From JAMXLO01 sp037201625 (GTDB lineage Bacteria > Pseudomonadota > Alphaproteobacteria > Acetobacterales > Acetobacteraceae): a stretch of DNA of 64,000 bases. The stretch is from assembly GCA_037201625.1 (NCBI GenBank), contig JBBCGR010000004.1:1426001-1490000 (forward strand), read 5' to 3'. Within the stretch, counting starts at the first letter, position 1, and each line of letters starts with the position of its first letter. Below, piece after piece: positions 33,327 through 42,472 of this stretch. The notes under the pieces are model-generated. The model was given only the letters and a program-made list of their open reading frames with translations. It searched no databases and was not told the origin of the DNA. The position numbers and the translations under genes were made by a program.

Positions 33327-35287
33327 CCGACGCGATCACCACCGAGGTCTTCGCCAACCTGTTCAAGGCTGTCGTCGACGAGATGGCGTGGGTGGTGCTG
33401 CGCTCCTCGCACACGACCTTCGTGAAGGAGACACAGGATTTCGCCGTCGCGCTGGTGACGCCGGAGGGCGAGACCTTCGCCTCGCCGTACGGCAGCGGTG
33501 CCACCACCATGATCGGCATGCCGATGCACGCCGGCACGCGCGCCTTCGCCGACTGGGCGCCGGGTGACGTGCTGATCACCAACGACCCGTACAGCTCGGG
33601 CGGCATGGTGATGCATCTCAACGATCTCTATGTGTTCAGGCCGATCTTTGCCGAGGGCGAGCTGTTGTGCTTTGCCTGGGCGTTCATTCACTGCACGGAT
33701 GTCGGCGGCTATGCGCCGGGCAGCATCGATATGCAGAACGGCGAGGTGTTCCAGGAAGGCCTGCGGCTGCGTCCGGTGAAGCTGTACCGGGCCGGTGAAC
33801 TGCACCAGGAGGTGTGGGACATCTTCGCCGACAATTGCCGCATTCCAGCGCTGAACTGGGGAGATCTGACGGCGTGCCTCGCCGCGCTCGGGAAGGCCGA
33901 GACGCGCATGCAGCGGCTGGCGCAGCGCTATGGCCTGGCGGCGATCCGTGCCGCGGTCACCGCGACGATCGACCGCACCGAGCAGATCACGCGCGAGGTG
34001 CTGCGGCGGATTCCCGCGGGCGAGTACCGCTTCGTTGATTATTTCGAGGACGACTACATCAGCGACCTGCCGGTGCGCATCGCGCTGAAGCTCACCGCGC
34101 GCGGCGACGGCACGGTGGAACTGGACTTCACCGGATCGGACCCGCAGGTGCGCGCCGCGCTCAACCTGCCGACCGGGTCGATGCAGCACCATCCATTCCT
34201 CTGCTTCGGCTTCACCAACTTCGTGGTGACGCAGTCGGAGGCGATCCACATCAACGCCGGCATCATCCGCTGCATCGACCTCGTGCTGCCCGAGGCGTCG
34301 GTGGTGAACTCGCGCTTCCCGGCGTCGTGCGGCATGCGCATCACCACGGCGATGCGCATCCACGACATGGTGCTGGGCGTGCTGGCCGAGGCGCTGCCGG
34401 GTACGGTGCCGGCCGGCGGCGGCAATACGCTTGTCATCACATACATATCCACATCGGAGCTGGGCACGCAGGGCCGCGTGGTGGTGGCGAACCCGGTGCC
34501 GGCGGGGTCGGGCGGCGGGCCGGACCGCGACGGCGTGTCGGGCACCGATTTCTCGGTGGCGTTCCTGCGCAACGTGCCGGTGGAGATCCTGGAATCCGAA
34601 GCTCCGGTGCTGGTGCGCAAATTCGGCCTGCTCGCGGATTCCGAAGGGCCTGGCTGCTATCGCGGCGGCTTCGGCCTGGAATACGAACTGGAGATCCGCC
34701 ACCCGAGCGCCGTCGTGGTGATGCGCGGCAAGGACCGCCACAGGTTCAGTTCCTGGGGCGTGGCGGGCGGCGGTGCAGGCGCGGTGAACGGCAATGACAG
34801 CCTGTTGCCGGACGCCCCCGCGCGCAGCATCGGCAAGCGCACGGTCTATCGGCCGGACCTGCACGAGGTGATCCGCATCTGGAGCGGCGGCGGCGGCGGC
34901 TACGGCGATCCGTTCACCCGCGACCCGGAGGCGGTGGCGCGCGATGTCGCCGCCGGCCTGGTGTCACCGGAGCGGGCGCGCAGCGAGTACGGCGTGGCGC
35001 TGGTGGATGGCGTGGTGGACGCGGCGGCCACCGCGGCGCTGAGGCCCGCCGGGCGCGAACTGCCGGCGTACGATTTCGGGCCGGCGCGCACCGCGTGGGA
35101 GCATGTGCACGGCGCGGCGGCGCAGACGATCGCTGCGTGGCTGCCCTCGCTGCCGGTGGGCGTCAGGCGCTACGCCCAGGCGCACGCCTATCAGCGGCTG
35201 CATGCGGCAGGCGAGGGGCCGTACCAGGCGGCGGCGGTCGATGGCGTGCTGGCGGGACTGACGGCGGAGCTTGCCGGGCGCGGCTGA
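33323..35287 (+). CDS. hydantoinase/5-oxoprolinase subunit B (HyuB family)
   Basis: 654 residues. It starts with ATG overlapping the HyuA stop (ATGA). Family features are SSHTTFVKETQDFAVALVT, ITNDPYSSGGMVMHLND, HCTDVGGYAPGSID, LDFTGSDPQVRAALN and AGGGNTLVI. It acts with HyuA. A C-terminal part (residues 560-654) is less conserved. The next gene on the reverse strand encodes a binding protein that may bring the substrate. Confidence 0.9.
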   Translation: MTDAITTEVFANLFKAVVDEMAWVVLRSSHTTFVKETQDFAVALVTPEGETFASPYGSGATTMIGMPMHAGTRAFADWAPGDVLITNDPYSSGGMVMHLNDLYVFRPIFAEGELLCFAWAFIHCTDVGGYAPGSIDMQNGEVFQEGLRLRPVKLYRAGELHQEVWDIFADNCRIPALNWGDLTACLAALGKAETRMQRLAQRYGLAAIRAAVTATIDRTEQITREVLRRIPAGEYRFVDYFEDDYISDLPVRIALKLTARGDGTVELDFTGSDPQVRAALNLPTGSMQHHPFLCFGFTNFVVTQSEAIHINAGIIRCIDLVLPEASVVNSRFPASCGMRITTAMRIHDMVLGVLAEALPGTVPAGGGNTLVITYISTSELGTQGRVVVANPVPAGSGGGPDRDGVSGTDFSVAFLRNVPVEILESEAPVLVRKFGLLADSEGPGCYRGGFGLEYELEIRHPSAVVVMRGKDRHRFSSWGVAGGGAGAVNGNDSLLPDAPARSIGKRTVYRPDLHEVIRIWSGGGGGYGDPFTRDPEAVARDVAAGLVSPERARSEYGVALVDGVVDAAATAALRPAGRELPAYDFGPARTAWEHVHGAAAQTIAAWLPSLPVGVRRYAQAHAYQRLHAAGEGPYQAAAVDGVLAGLTAELAGRG

Positions 35288-35302
35288 GACCGATGCGGCC
35301 GG

Positions 35303-36280
35303 TCAGGATTCCAGGTACTCGGCGAAGTACTCATCGGCGCCGATCCGCCGGCTGACGATGCCTGCGAGATAGGCCTGCTCGGCAAACACCTCGATCGTGG
35401 CACGGTTCCGCTCGAATCCGTCGGCATGGAAGTCGGCGCCCATCAGCGCTTCGGCTTCCTCCAGATCGGCTTCCTGCCAGGGCGAGCCATAGGGGAACGA
35501 CCGCTGCGACCGGGCGAACGTCGCCGCGCACTGGGCGAACGCGTCGGTCAGGGCGCGGGCGATCCACCGGTTCGCCTGCCACACCTCGCGCCGCAGCACG
35601 ATGAGGTGTTGCGGCGGATAGATGCCGGTCGCCGCGAAATAGCTGCGCTCGATGGCGCGGATATCGGGGAACAGCCGCACGATCGGCCCCTCCACCGGAT
35701 CGTAGCGCTTCGGCCGCGGCGGGCTGCACAGCGCATCGAGGTCGCCCGCGATCAGCATCTCGGACAGCGCCTGTCCGTCGGGCGCGGATCGCACGACCTC
35801 GGGAAGCGTGTAGACGTGGTCGGTGATGTTGGGCTCGTCCACCGGCCCGATGCACCATTGCAGGCCCTCGGGCGGCACGCCGATGAAGCGCAGGAAATGG
35901 CGGTACCAGATCGAACCGCTGGCGACCCAGTCGTACATGCCGACCCGCCGGCCCACCAGGTCGGGCGGCGTGCGGACCGGGCCGTCCTTGCGCACGTACA
36001 GGTCGCGCGCGGTGAAGTTGCGCAACGGGAAGGCCGGCAGCGCCACCAGGCTGCGGTCGCCCTGGTCGATCCGACGCAGATGGCCGGCCATCGACGATTC
36101 GCCGCCCTGCACCGTCGGGTCCGCCGCCGCGCGGCGCAGCATCTCGGCCCGCATCGGCCACGATCCGCCGCGGCCCAGCACCATCGTCAGCGCGATGCCG
36201 TCCGGCACCACCTCGCCCACGGCGAGCGGCATCACCCGCGCATAATCGGCACAGGTCAGTCGGATCGGCAGGTCGGCCAT
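35303..36280 (-). CDS. solute-binding protein similar to 4,5-dihydroxyphthalate decarboxylase
   Basis: 325 residues without a clear signal peptide. RLTCADYARVMPLAVGEV, the GEFSS-like GGESSMAGHL and LPAFPLRNFTARDLYV resemble the family often annotated as 4,5-dihydroxyphthalate decarboxylase, a member of the periplasmic-binding-protein fold. VGMYDWVASGSIW and NRWIARALTDAF follow. It may decarboxylate an aromatic acid or bind a solute. It is convergent with hyuB, and 7 bases separate it from the upstream FHA-PP2C gene on the same strand. Confidence 0.75.
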   Translation of the reverse strand: MADLPIRLTCADYARVMPLAVGEVVPDGIALTMVLGRGGSWPMRAEMLRRAAADPTVQGGESSMAGHLRRIDQGDRSLVALPAFPLRNFTARDLYVRKDGPVRTPPDLVGRRVGMYDWVASGSIWYRHFLRFIGVPPEGLQWCIGPVDEPNITDHVYTLPEVVRSAPDGQALSEMLIAGDLDALCSPPRPKRYDPVEGPIVRLFPDIRAIERSYFAATGIYPPQHLIVLRREVWQANRWIARALTDAFAQCAATFARSQRSFPYGSPWQEADLEEAEALMGADFHADGFERNRATIEVFAEQAYLAGIVSRRIGADEYFAEYLES

Positions 36281-36287
36281 GGCATCC

Positions 36288-37415
36288 TCAGGCGAAACGC
36301 AGCGCCAGCGCGGAGAAATCGTCTTCCAGCGGTCCTGGCCGCGCGGCCTGGCGCATGGTGTCGTACAGCCGGCGCGGACCGTCAGGACCCGCCATCACCG
36401 GCAGCAGGGAAAGGATCTGCGCGAGATCCCATTCCCGGCCCTCCGGGTCGGTGATCTCGAACACGCCGTCGCTGAACAGGAACAGGCAACTGCCGGGCGC
36501 CACCTTGGCCCGCGAGGCCTCCACATCCCGGTCGGCGCCGATGCCGATGGACGGGTTGCGCGTGCCCAGCGGCAAGGATTGCCTGGCGCCGGCCGGCAGC
36601 AGATAGGCCGGATGGTGACCGGCGGTGGCGAAGTTCAGCACGCGCTCGCCGACGTCGTAGACGCCGTACCACATCGTGAAGAACAGGTTGTTGTGCCGCT
36701 CCATCGGGAACATCCGGTTCAGCCCGCGGATCACCGCGGCCGGATCGCGGAAATCCACGTCGGGCAGCATCCGCTGGCGCAGCACGTTGGCGACCGTGAC
36801 GGAATAGAGGGCGGCGCCGGCGCCATGCCCGGCCACGTCCACCATGAAGGCGGCGAAGCAGCGCGAATCCAGCATCTGGTAGCCGAACGAATCGCCGCCG
36901 AGACGCGTGCTGGGCTGGTAGAACCACTCCGCCTGCACCGGCCCGCTGGTGATTGGCGGCGGCAGCACCGACAGCACGTAGTCGCTCGCCTCGCCCAGCT
37001 CGCGATCGAGCGCCTCCCACCCGGCAAGTTCCTGCTGGCTGCGCCGGTGGTAGTTCAGCGAATGGGCGCCGATCGAAATCCGCGCGCCGTCCTGCAGCAC
37101 CGTCGGACCGGACAGCCGCTCGCCGTTGACGAAGGTGCCATTGGTCGATCCGAGGTCGCTCAGCAGGATCTGGTCGCCCTGCCGCTCCAGCCGGCAATGA
37201 CGGCGCGACACGGTGGTGCCCTCCAGGATCACGTCCGCCGGCGCGCTGCGGCCGATGGTGACGGGCAGCAATTGCAGCGGGACGTGGCGCGGCGGGGTAT
37301 TCTCAGCCAGCACCAGCAGCAGGTGCGCTGACGGCTCGACCTGCGGCCGCGGAATCGTCGCACGGAAGCTGATGGTCTGTTCGGTAAAGTCCTCGTCCGC
37401 CTCTGCCACGACCAT
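36288..37415 (-). CDS. FHA domain-SpoIIE-type protein phosphatase
   Basis: 375 residues. The FHA domain occupies about residues 40-120: VTIGRSAPADVILEGTTVSR, LSDLGSTNGTFVNGERL and ISIGAH, with the phosphothreonine-binding Arg and Ser in GRS and STNGT. Residues about 155-375 form a PP2C/SpoIIE phosphatase: GGDSFGYQML, AAFMVDVAGHGAGAALYS, TAGHHPAYLL, FLFSDGVFEI and the closing DDFSALAL. It probably reads and reverses Ser/Thr phosphorylation in a partner-switching pathway. No kinase or anti-sigma gene is adjacent. Confidence 0.9.
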   Translation of the reverse strand: MVVAEADEDFTEQTISFRATIPRPQVEPSAHLLLVLAENTPPRHVPLQLLPVTIGRSAPADVILEGTTVSRRHCRLERQGDQILLSDLGSTNGTFVNGERLSGPTVLQDGARISIGAHSLNYHRRSQQELAGWEALDRELGEASDYVLSVLPPPITSGPVQAEWFYQPSTRLGGDSFGYQMLDSRCFAAFMVDVAGHGAGAALYSVTVANVLRQRMLPDVDFRDPAAVIRGLNRMFPMERHNNLFFTMWYGVYDVGERVLNFATAGHHPAYLLPAGARQSLPLGTRNPSIGIGADRDVEASRAKVAPGSCLFLFSDGVFEITDPEGREWDLAQILSLLPVMAGPDGPRRLYDTMRQAARPGPLEDDFSALALRFA

Positions 37416-37520
37416 TCCACCAAAGCAAGCACATCTGCGTTACTGTGGACGGTCGGGGCAGGGCAGGCAAGTGAAGAGGTTCACACCGGAAATTCTGAGG
37501 AATCTCCGGTGGAGAACCGG

Positions 37521-38048
37521 CTACTGGGCGGAAGCCATCGCCGCCGGGATGGCCGACTGGATGGCCTGCATCGCGCCCATCCGGTCATGCGCCGCCAGCG
37601 CCTTCAGCGCCTGCGACACCTGCGACACCGCAGGGTTGTCGCTCGGGTTGTCGGTCTGGCCCTGCGGGACCGACCGGTCGAGCAGCCGGGTCTGCGCCAT
37701 CTCCAGCGATTGCTGCGCCTCACCGGTGCGGCCCGACTGCAGGGCACGCTGTGCCGCGCGCAGGTAGTCCACCGGATTGGCGTTCGTCCCCACCCGCGGG
37801 CTGGGCAGGTTCGGCGCGATCACCGAGCGGGTGTTGTTGGGCGTGATGTTGCTGGCGTGCGAGCCCATCGGCATCGACATGCCGGTGCCGATCTCGTTGC
37901 CGGGCCGCGCGCCGGTGGTCGGGCTGGCGCCGGGCGGCACGCCCTGCTGGTTGAGCGGGACCGAGGTCTGCGCGAGGACGGGGGTGGCGAGCAGGCCGGC
38001 CAGCATGGTGAATGACAGCACGGTGAATGATGGTGCCACGGAACGCAT
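37521..38048 (-). CDS. exported hypothetical protein
   Basis: 175 residues with a signal peptide (MRSVAPSFTVLSFTMLAGLL, cut after VLAQ). A low-complexity Gly/Pro/Ser section follows, then a helical part starting NPVDYLRAAQRALQSGRTGE, whose AAQRAL...GEAQQSLEMA resembles a degenerate helical repeat. The closing AMQAIQSAIPAAMASAQ is also helical. I chose the Met at 38048 because GGAG lies 6 to 10 bases upstream and the signal peptide starts there. No known domain. Confidence 0.65.
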   Translation of the reverse strand: MRSVAPSFTVLSFTMLAGLLATPVLAQTSVPLNQQGVPPGASPTTGARPGNEIGTGMSMPMGSHASNITPNNTRSVIAPNLPSPRVGTNANPVDYLRAAQRALQSGRTGEAQQSLEMAQTRLLDRSVPQGQTDNPSDNPAVSQVSQALKALAAHDRMGAMQAIQSAIPAAMASAQ

Positions 38049-38152
38049 GGGGAATTCTCCTTCGCATCCTGAGAGCGATGGCCGTGGGTACGGCGCGGGC
38101 GTGCCGCAAATGTGGCGGGACGCCGCGATGCGCGATGACAAGCGGGTGAACG

Positions 38153-39061
38153 TCAGCGCCAGCGCCGGTGAAACCACAGCCACTGCTCAGGATTTTCCCT
38201 GATCCAGCCCTCGATGATCGAGGTGATCATCTGGGTGGCCGGCTGCACGTCGATCCGCCCCGCCGCATCGCGCGGCAGGTCCAGCGGACCCTCGGCCGCG
38301 ATGCGGAACCGGTGGCCGGGCAGGCGGATCACCCGGACGCCGACCACCGGGCAGTCGAACTGGCGTGCAAGACGGGCGACCGAGGGATTGGCCTTGCAGC
38401 GCCGCCCAAAGAACGTGACATCCACGCCGCGCGAGAAGTGCTGGTCCACCAGCATGCCGAGATGCTCGCCGCGCTCCAGCGAAGCAGCCATTTCCAACGG
38501 CGCCTGTGCCCGGCTGCGGATCAGGCGCCCCATCAGCGGCGCGCGGATGCGGGTGATCTCGCGGGCCACCGCCTTGTTGTTGGGCATCCGGTACAATACC
38601 GCCGACGGCATGCCGTGCGCCGCCGCCATCACCGCCGGCAGTTCCCAGTTGCCGAGATGCGCGGCGAAGCACAGCGCCGGCTCGCCATCGTCGTTCATCC
38701 TGGCGAACAGCGGCGCGTCCTCGCTGATGATGCGGCCGATGCTCGGATGTGCGACGTCGAAGTCCCAGAGCCGGCCGAGATGCACGTATTCGCCTGCGAC
38801 GCGCCCCAGATTCTCCCACGCGCCGCGCAGCGTGGCGGCGATCCAGGCGTCATCGCGGTCGGGAAAGGCCGCGCGCAGGTTGGCCTGGCCGATGCGGTGC
38901 GCCGGGAATAGCGGCCCGAGCGTGCGGGCGATCGCGCCGCACCAGTCCGACGCGCGGTCGGGGTTGGTGCGGCGCAGGACCGCCAGCGTGTACTTCACCA
39001 GCCGGCCGAGCAGGCGGTTGCCGTAGAGCGAGGCGTACAGCGAGAGATAGCGGAACTTCAC
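38153..39061 (-). CDS. lpxXL: lysophospholipid/lipid A acyltransferase, LpxXL type
   Basis: 302 residues of the LpxL/HtrB family that adds secondary acyl chains to lipid A. The motif AAHLGNWELPAVMA near residue 135 holds the H...E pair; LYRMPNNKAV, ADxH-like MLVDQHFSRGVDVTFFG and RVIRLPGHRFRI follow, and the WLWFHRRW end is typical. It is the last gene of a seven-gene set and matches the position of LpxXL, which transfers very long chains from AcpXL. It lies 9 bases after the dehydrogenase gene. Specificity for C28-type chains is inferred from context. Confidence 0.85.
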   Translation of the reverse strand: MKFRYLSLYASLYGNRLLGRLVKYTLAVLRRTNPDRASDWCGAIARTLGPLFPAHRIGQANLRAAFPDRDDAWIAATLRGAWENLGRVAGEYVHLGRLWDFDVAHPSIGRIISEDAPLFARMNDDGEPALCFAAHLGNWELPAVMAAAHGMPSAVLYRMPNNKAVAREITRIRAPLMGRLIRSRAQAPLEMAASLERGEHLGMLVDQHFSRGVDVTFFGRRCKANPSVARLARQFDCPVVGVRVIRLPGHRFRIAAEGPLDLPRDAAGRIDVQPATQMITSIIEGWIRENPEQWLWFHRRWR

Positions 39062-39070
39062 GGCGGCGGC

Positions 39071-40102
39071 TCAGAGTTCGACCAGCAGTTTCCCGAACAC
39101 GTCGCGGGCCTCCAGCCGTGCCAGCCCGGCGCGGAACTCGTCCAGCGGATAGACCGTGTCGATCACCGGCCGCACACCGCCCGCGATTCGCCGCAGCGCG
39201 CGCGACAGCGCCGAGAGCGGCGAGCCGAACGAGCCGATGATGCGGTACTGCTGCTGGAACAACTGCATCAGGTTGATGGTTCCGGCCGGCCCCGAGGTCG
39301 CCCCGCAGGTCACCAGCCGCCCGCCGCGCTTCATCACCAGCAGCGAGCCTGCCCAGGTGTCGGCGCCGGTGTGCTCGAACACCACGTCGACGCCGCGTTT
39401 GGCGGTGAGCCTGCGCACCACGCCCTCGAACCGGTCCTCGCGGTAGTTGATCGCGTGGTCGGCGCCGAGCGCGAGGGCCTTCGCCGCCTTCTCCGCGCTG
39501 CCGACGGTGGTGATGACGGTGCAGCCCAGCGCCTTGGCGATGCGGATGGCGATGCTGCCGATGCCGGAGCCGCCGGCATGCACCAGGATGGTCTCGCCCG
39601 GTTCGAGTCGCGCATTGTCGAACAGCATGTGCTCGACGGTGGCGTAGGCGACGGCCACGCAGGCGGCGTCCTGCATCGTGACGCCGTCGGGGATCGTGGC
39701 GGTGAGGCGCGCGGGATGGTTGGTCAGTTCCTGGGCGAAGCCGTCGACGTGGAAGCCGCGCACGCCGGCCACGTTCTCGCACAAATTCTCGCGGCCGCGC
39801 GCGCAGGCGGGGCAGGTGCCGCAGACCAGCGCGGCATAGGGCACCACGCGGTCGCCCGGGACGAGGCCGGTGACGCCGTCGCCGATCGCGGTGACCTCGC
39901 ACGCCGCTTCGGCGCCGACGCTGAGCGGGAAGCGGCGCTTGGCGAACGCCATGCCGCGGAAGCCCCACACGTCGATGTGGTTGAGCCCGACATAGCGGAC
40001 GCGAAGCTGCACCTCGCCGGGCGCGGGCGGGGGAGGGGGGGCGCGGCTGGTCAGGGCCAGGTCACGGTCGGCGAGCAGTTGCAGGGCGCGGATCGTCGGC
40101 AT
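39071..40102 (-). CDS. zinc-type alcohol dehydrogenase of the VLCFA operon
   Basis: 343 residues of the MDR family. GLNHIDVWGFRGMA is followed by GAEAACEVTAIG and by a structural zinc loop CGTCPACARGRENLCENV near residue 92; VHAGGSGIGSIAIRIAKALG is the nucleotide-binding site. It corresponds to adh2XL (VabA-like) in Rhizobium lipid A operons, where it is suggested to act in forming the (omega-1)-oxygenated long chain. I chose the Met at 40102 rather than 40150. The gap of 373 bases before the SDR gene is filled by repeats. Confidence 0.8.
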   Translation of the reverse strand: MPTIRALQLLADRDLALTSRAPPPPPAPGEVQLRVRYVGLNHIDVWGFRGMAFAKRRFPLSVGAEAACEVTAIGDGVTGLVPGDRVVPYAALVCGTCPACARGRENLCENVAGVRGFHVDGFAQELTNHPARLTATIPDGVTMQDAACVAVAYATVEHMLFDNARLEPGETILVHAGGSGIGSIAIRIAKALGCTVITTVGSAEKAAKALALGADHAINYREDRFEGVVRRLTAKRGVDVVFEHTGADTWAGSLLVMKRGGRLVTCGATSGPAGTINLMQLFQQQYRIIGSFGSPLSALSRALRRIAGGVRPVIDTVYPLDEFRAGLARLEARDVFGKLLVEL

Positions 40103-40475
40103 GGTGCGAAGGCTGTAGGACATTGCGGCAGGCGGCGCGAGAGGGGGCACCGGGCTGGCGGGCGCGTCCCGGCTGGAGCACCGGGCTGGCGGGCGCAGGG
40201 CGGCGGTGGGTGACGCTGGACGTTGTGGCGTGCGCCAGGGGCGTGGGGCGTGGGTCGCGGGGGCGGAGAGTGGCTTATTTCAACACGGAGGCCGCGGAGG
40301 ACTGCAGAGAGGCGCGGAGAAGGGACGTTCATGCGCTCCGCGCGAAGCGCCATAACCTGCTTCTCCGTGACCTCAGCGTCCTCCGTGTTGAAAAAGACTG
40401 CCGAGTTCGACCGCCGGCCAAGCCGAGTGCCCGCCCCGCCACAGCCCGGTCCCGCCGCCTCGCCCCTCCGCCACC
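40103..40475. other. 373-base gap with two repeats inside the lipid A operon
   Basis: There is no gene here. GCACCGGGCTGGCGGGCGC occurs at 40146-40164 and 40177-40195, and the dispersed inverted repeat lies at 40281-40395. The gap separates the SDR gene from the dehydrogenase gene and may divide the operon or attenuate transcription. Confidence 0.6.
40281..40395. repeat. dispersed inverted repeat, copy B
   Basis: Related to the element at 2621-2745. It begins CAACACGGAGG, has the centre CGCGCGAAGCGCCAT shared with copy A, and closes with the same CCTCCGTGTTGAAAA. Its arms pair, so RNA or DNA could form a long hairpin. Confidence 0.7.
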
Positions 40476-41183
40476 CTACCCGCGATGGATCCCGAGCGAC
40501 GCCGTGAGCCCGCCATCCACCGGGATGTAGGCGCCGTTGATATACCCGGCGGCGGGCGAGGCCAGGAAGGCGGCGACCGCGGCGATCTCCTCGGGACGCG
40601 CGAAGCGGCCGGCGGGAATGCGCCCCTCGATGCCGGGCCGGTACGCCGCGTAAGGCTCCAGCATCGCGGTATCGACGAAGCCGGGGGCGACGTAGTTCAC
40701 CGTGACGCCGCGCCGCGCGCTCTCGATCGCCAGCGTCCGGACATAGGACAGCAGCGCCGCCTTGCTCGCGGCATAGGCGGCGTTGCCCTGGCTGGCATGC
40801 AGCCCCATCACCGAGCCGATGACCACGATCCGGCCGGCGCGCGCGCGCAGCATCGGCCGCACCACCGCCCGCGCGATCCGCACGAAGGACCAGTGGTTGA
40901 CCTGCATCACGCGCTCGGCCGCGTCCTGGTCCATGACGGTCGCGAGCGTGTCGTAGGTGGTGCCGCTGACATGCACGAGGGCGTCCCAGGCGGAGGCGGT
41001 CTCCTGCTCCAGGGCGAAGGCCTCCACCGCGGCGCGGTCTGCGAGGTCCAGCGGGCGGGCCGGCGCCGCGCTGTCGCCGGGTGCCGTGCGGTAGGTATAG
41101 GTGACCTCGATGCCCTGGCCGGCCAGCGCCTGCACCACCGCTGCGCCGATGCCCCGGCGGCCGCCGATGACCAGCGCGCGCAC
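40476..41183 (-). CDS. SDR oxidoreductase (FabG-like) of the VLCFA operon
   Basis: 235 residues. VIGGRRGIGAAVVQALAGQG is the cofactor loop and YTYRT the second strand. HVSGTTYD replaces the usual NNAG, and IGSVMGLHASQGNAAYAASK holds the Ser and YxxxK. The end is YINGAYIPVDGGLTASLG. It starts at GTG 41183, two bases after the ketosynthase stop, so is operonic. It probably supplies the 3-oxoacyl-AcpXL reduction step. The classical Rhizobium operon lacks such a gene. Confidence 0.85.
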   Translation of the reverse strand: MRALVIGGRRGIGAAVVQALAGQGIEVTYTYRTAPGDSAAPARPLDLADRAAVEAFALEQETASAWDALVHVSGTTYDTLATVMDQDAAERVMQVNHWSFVRIARAVVRPMLRARAGRIVVIGSVMGLHASQGNAAYAASKAALLSYVRTLAIESARRGVTVNYVAPGFVDTAMLEPYAAYRPGIEGRIPAGRFARPEEIAAVAAFLASPAAGYINGAYIPVDGGLTASLGIHRG

Positions 41184-41185
41184 GC

Positions 41186-42463
41186 CTATGGCAGCCCGAG
41201 CACCAGGCTGACGTTCTGCCCGCCGAAGCCGAAGGAGTTGGACAGCGCGTGCGACACCTGGGCGTCGCGCGCCACGTTGGGCACGCAGTCCACCGGCAGC
41301 GCCGGGTCCGGCGTGTCGTAGTTGATCGTCGGCGGCAGCCGGCCGTTGCGCATCGTCAGCAGGGTGAAGATCGCCTCCACCGCGCCGGCCGCGGTCAGCG
41401 AGTGGCCGATCATCGACTTGTTGGACGACATCGGGATGGCGGTCGCCCGCTCGCCGAACACGGCGGCGACGCCGACCCACTCCATCTTGTCGTTCTCCGG
41501 CGTCCCGGTGCCGTGGGCGTTGATGTAGCCGATCGCCTCCGGCGCCAGCCCGGCATCGTCCAGCGCATTCTGCATGCAGGCGACGATCGGCTTGCCGTCG
41601 GGCGAGGAGCGGGTGCGGTGGAAGCCATCCGCCTTCTCGCCGCAGCCCTCCAGCACGCCCAGGATGGTGGCGCCGCGGGCGCGGGCATGGGCCAGGCTCT
41701 CGATCACCAGCGCGCCGGCGCCTTCCGCCATCACGAACCCGTCGCGATCCTTGCTGAACGGGCGCGAGGCACCCTGCGGTGGCTCGTTGCGGGTGGACAG
41801 CGCCGACAGCAGCGAGAAGCGGATCAGGCTCTCCGGGTTCACCGAGGCGTCGGTGCCGCACACCAGCGCAGCCTCCGCCTCGCCGCGCCGGATCGCCTCG
41901 ACGCCAAGCTGGATGGCCGTCGCGCCGGACGCGCAGGCGGTCGAGGTGGCGATCGTCGAGCCCCGGGTGCCGAAGCGCGCGGCCAGATTCTCGGCGACCG
42001 AGCCGAACAGGAAGCGCTCATAGTAGCGGGTGAACCGGCCGCTGCCGGCGGCGCGCAGCAGGTCGTCGTAGGTGACCGCCTCGTTGGCGCCGGAGGCGGC
42101 GACCAGTGCGCACCGCTGCGGCCACTCCATCTCGACCGGCGGCAGCGCCAGGAACATCGGCCCCGGGAAGTCGCCCGGCGCGCCGATCCCCGATTCGACG
42201 ATCGCCTCGTCGATCACCAGTTCCGCGAGCCGCTCGGAGAGCGCCGGGGCGGCCATCTCGTCCACCGGCACGAAATCGACCGTGCCGGCGATGCTGGTGC
42301 GCAGGCCGGCGATCGGGAAGCGGGAGATGCGGCGAATGCCGGACTGGCCCGCGGTCAGCGCCCGCCAGTTCTCGGTCTTGCCGGCGCCGAGCGAGGTCAG
42401 CACGCCGGTGCCGGTCACCACCACCACCGGCCGGCCGCGCGAATCGAGATCACCGCGTCCCAT
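41186..42463 (-). CDS. beta-ketoacyl-ACP synthase, active subunit (FabF1XL-like)
   Basis: 425 residues, a KAS II-type enzyme that lengthens acyl-ACP chains. The catalytic cysteine is Cys177 in STACASG; the histidines are in NAHGTGTPEND and SNKSMIGHSLTAAG. VVTGTGVLTSLG is the usual start. With the downstream-acting partner at 42473 it should form the synthase for very long chains carried by AcpXL. Nine bases separate the two. Confidence 0.9.
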   Translation of the reverse strand: MGRGDLDSRGRPVVVVTGTGVLTSLGAGKTENWRALTAGQSGIRRISRFPIAGLRTSIAGTVDFVPVDEMAAPALSERLAELVIDEAIVESGIGAPGDFPGPMFLALPPVEMEWPQRCALVAASGANEAVTYDDLLRAAGSGRFTRYYERFLFGSVAENLAARFGTRGSTIATSTACASGATAIQLGVEAIRRGEAEAALVCGTDASVNPESLIRFSLLSALSTRNEPPQGASRPFSKDRDGFVMAEGAGALVIESLAHARARGATILGVLEGCGEKADGFHRTRSSPDGKPIVACMQNALDDAGLAPEAIGYINAHGTGTPENDKMEWVGVAAVFGERATAIPMSSNKSMIGHSLTAAGAVEAIFTLLTMRNGRLPPTINYDTPDPALPVDCVPNVARDAQVSHALSNSFGFGGQNVSLVLGLP

Positions 42464-42472
42464 GCCCGCCTC

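Noticed and set aside
31059..34864. Reverse frames of 669 and 647 codons opposite hyuA and hyuB
   Set aside because: Shadows of the well-conserved forward genes.
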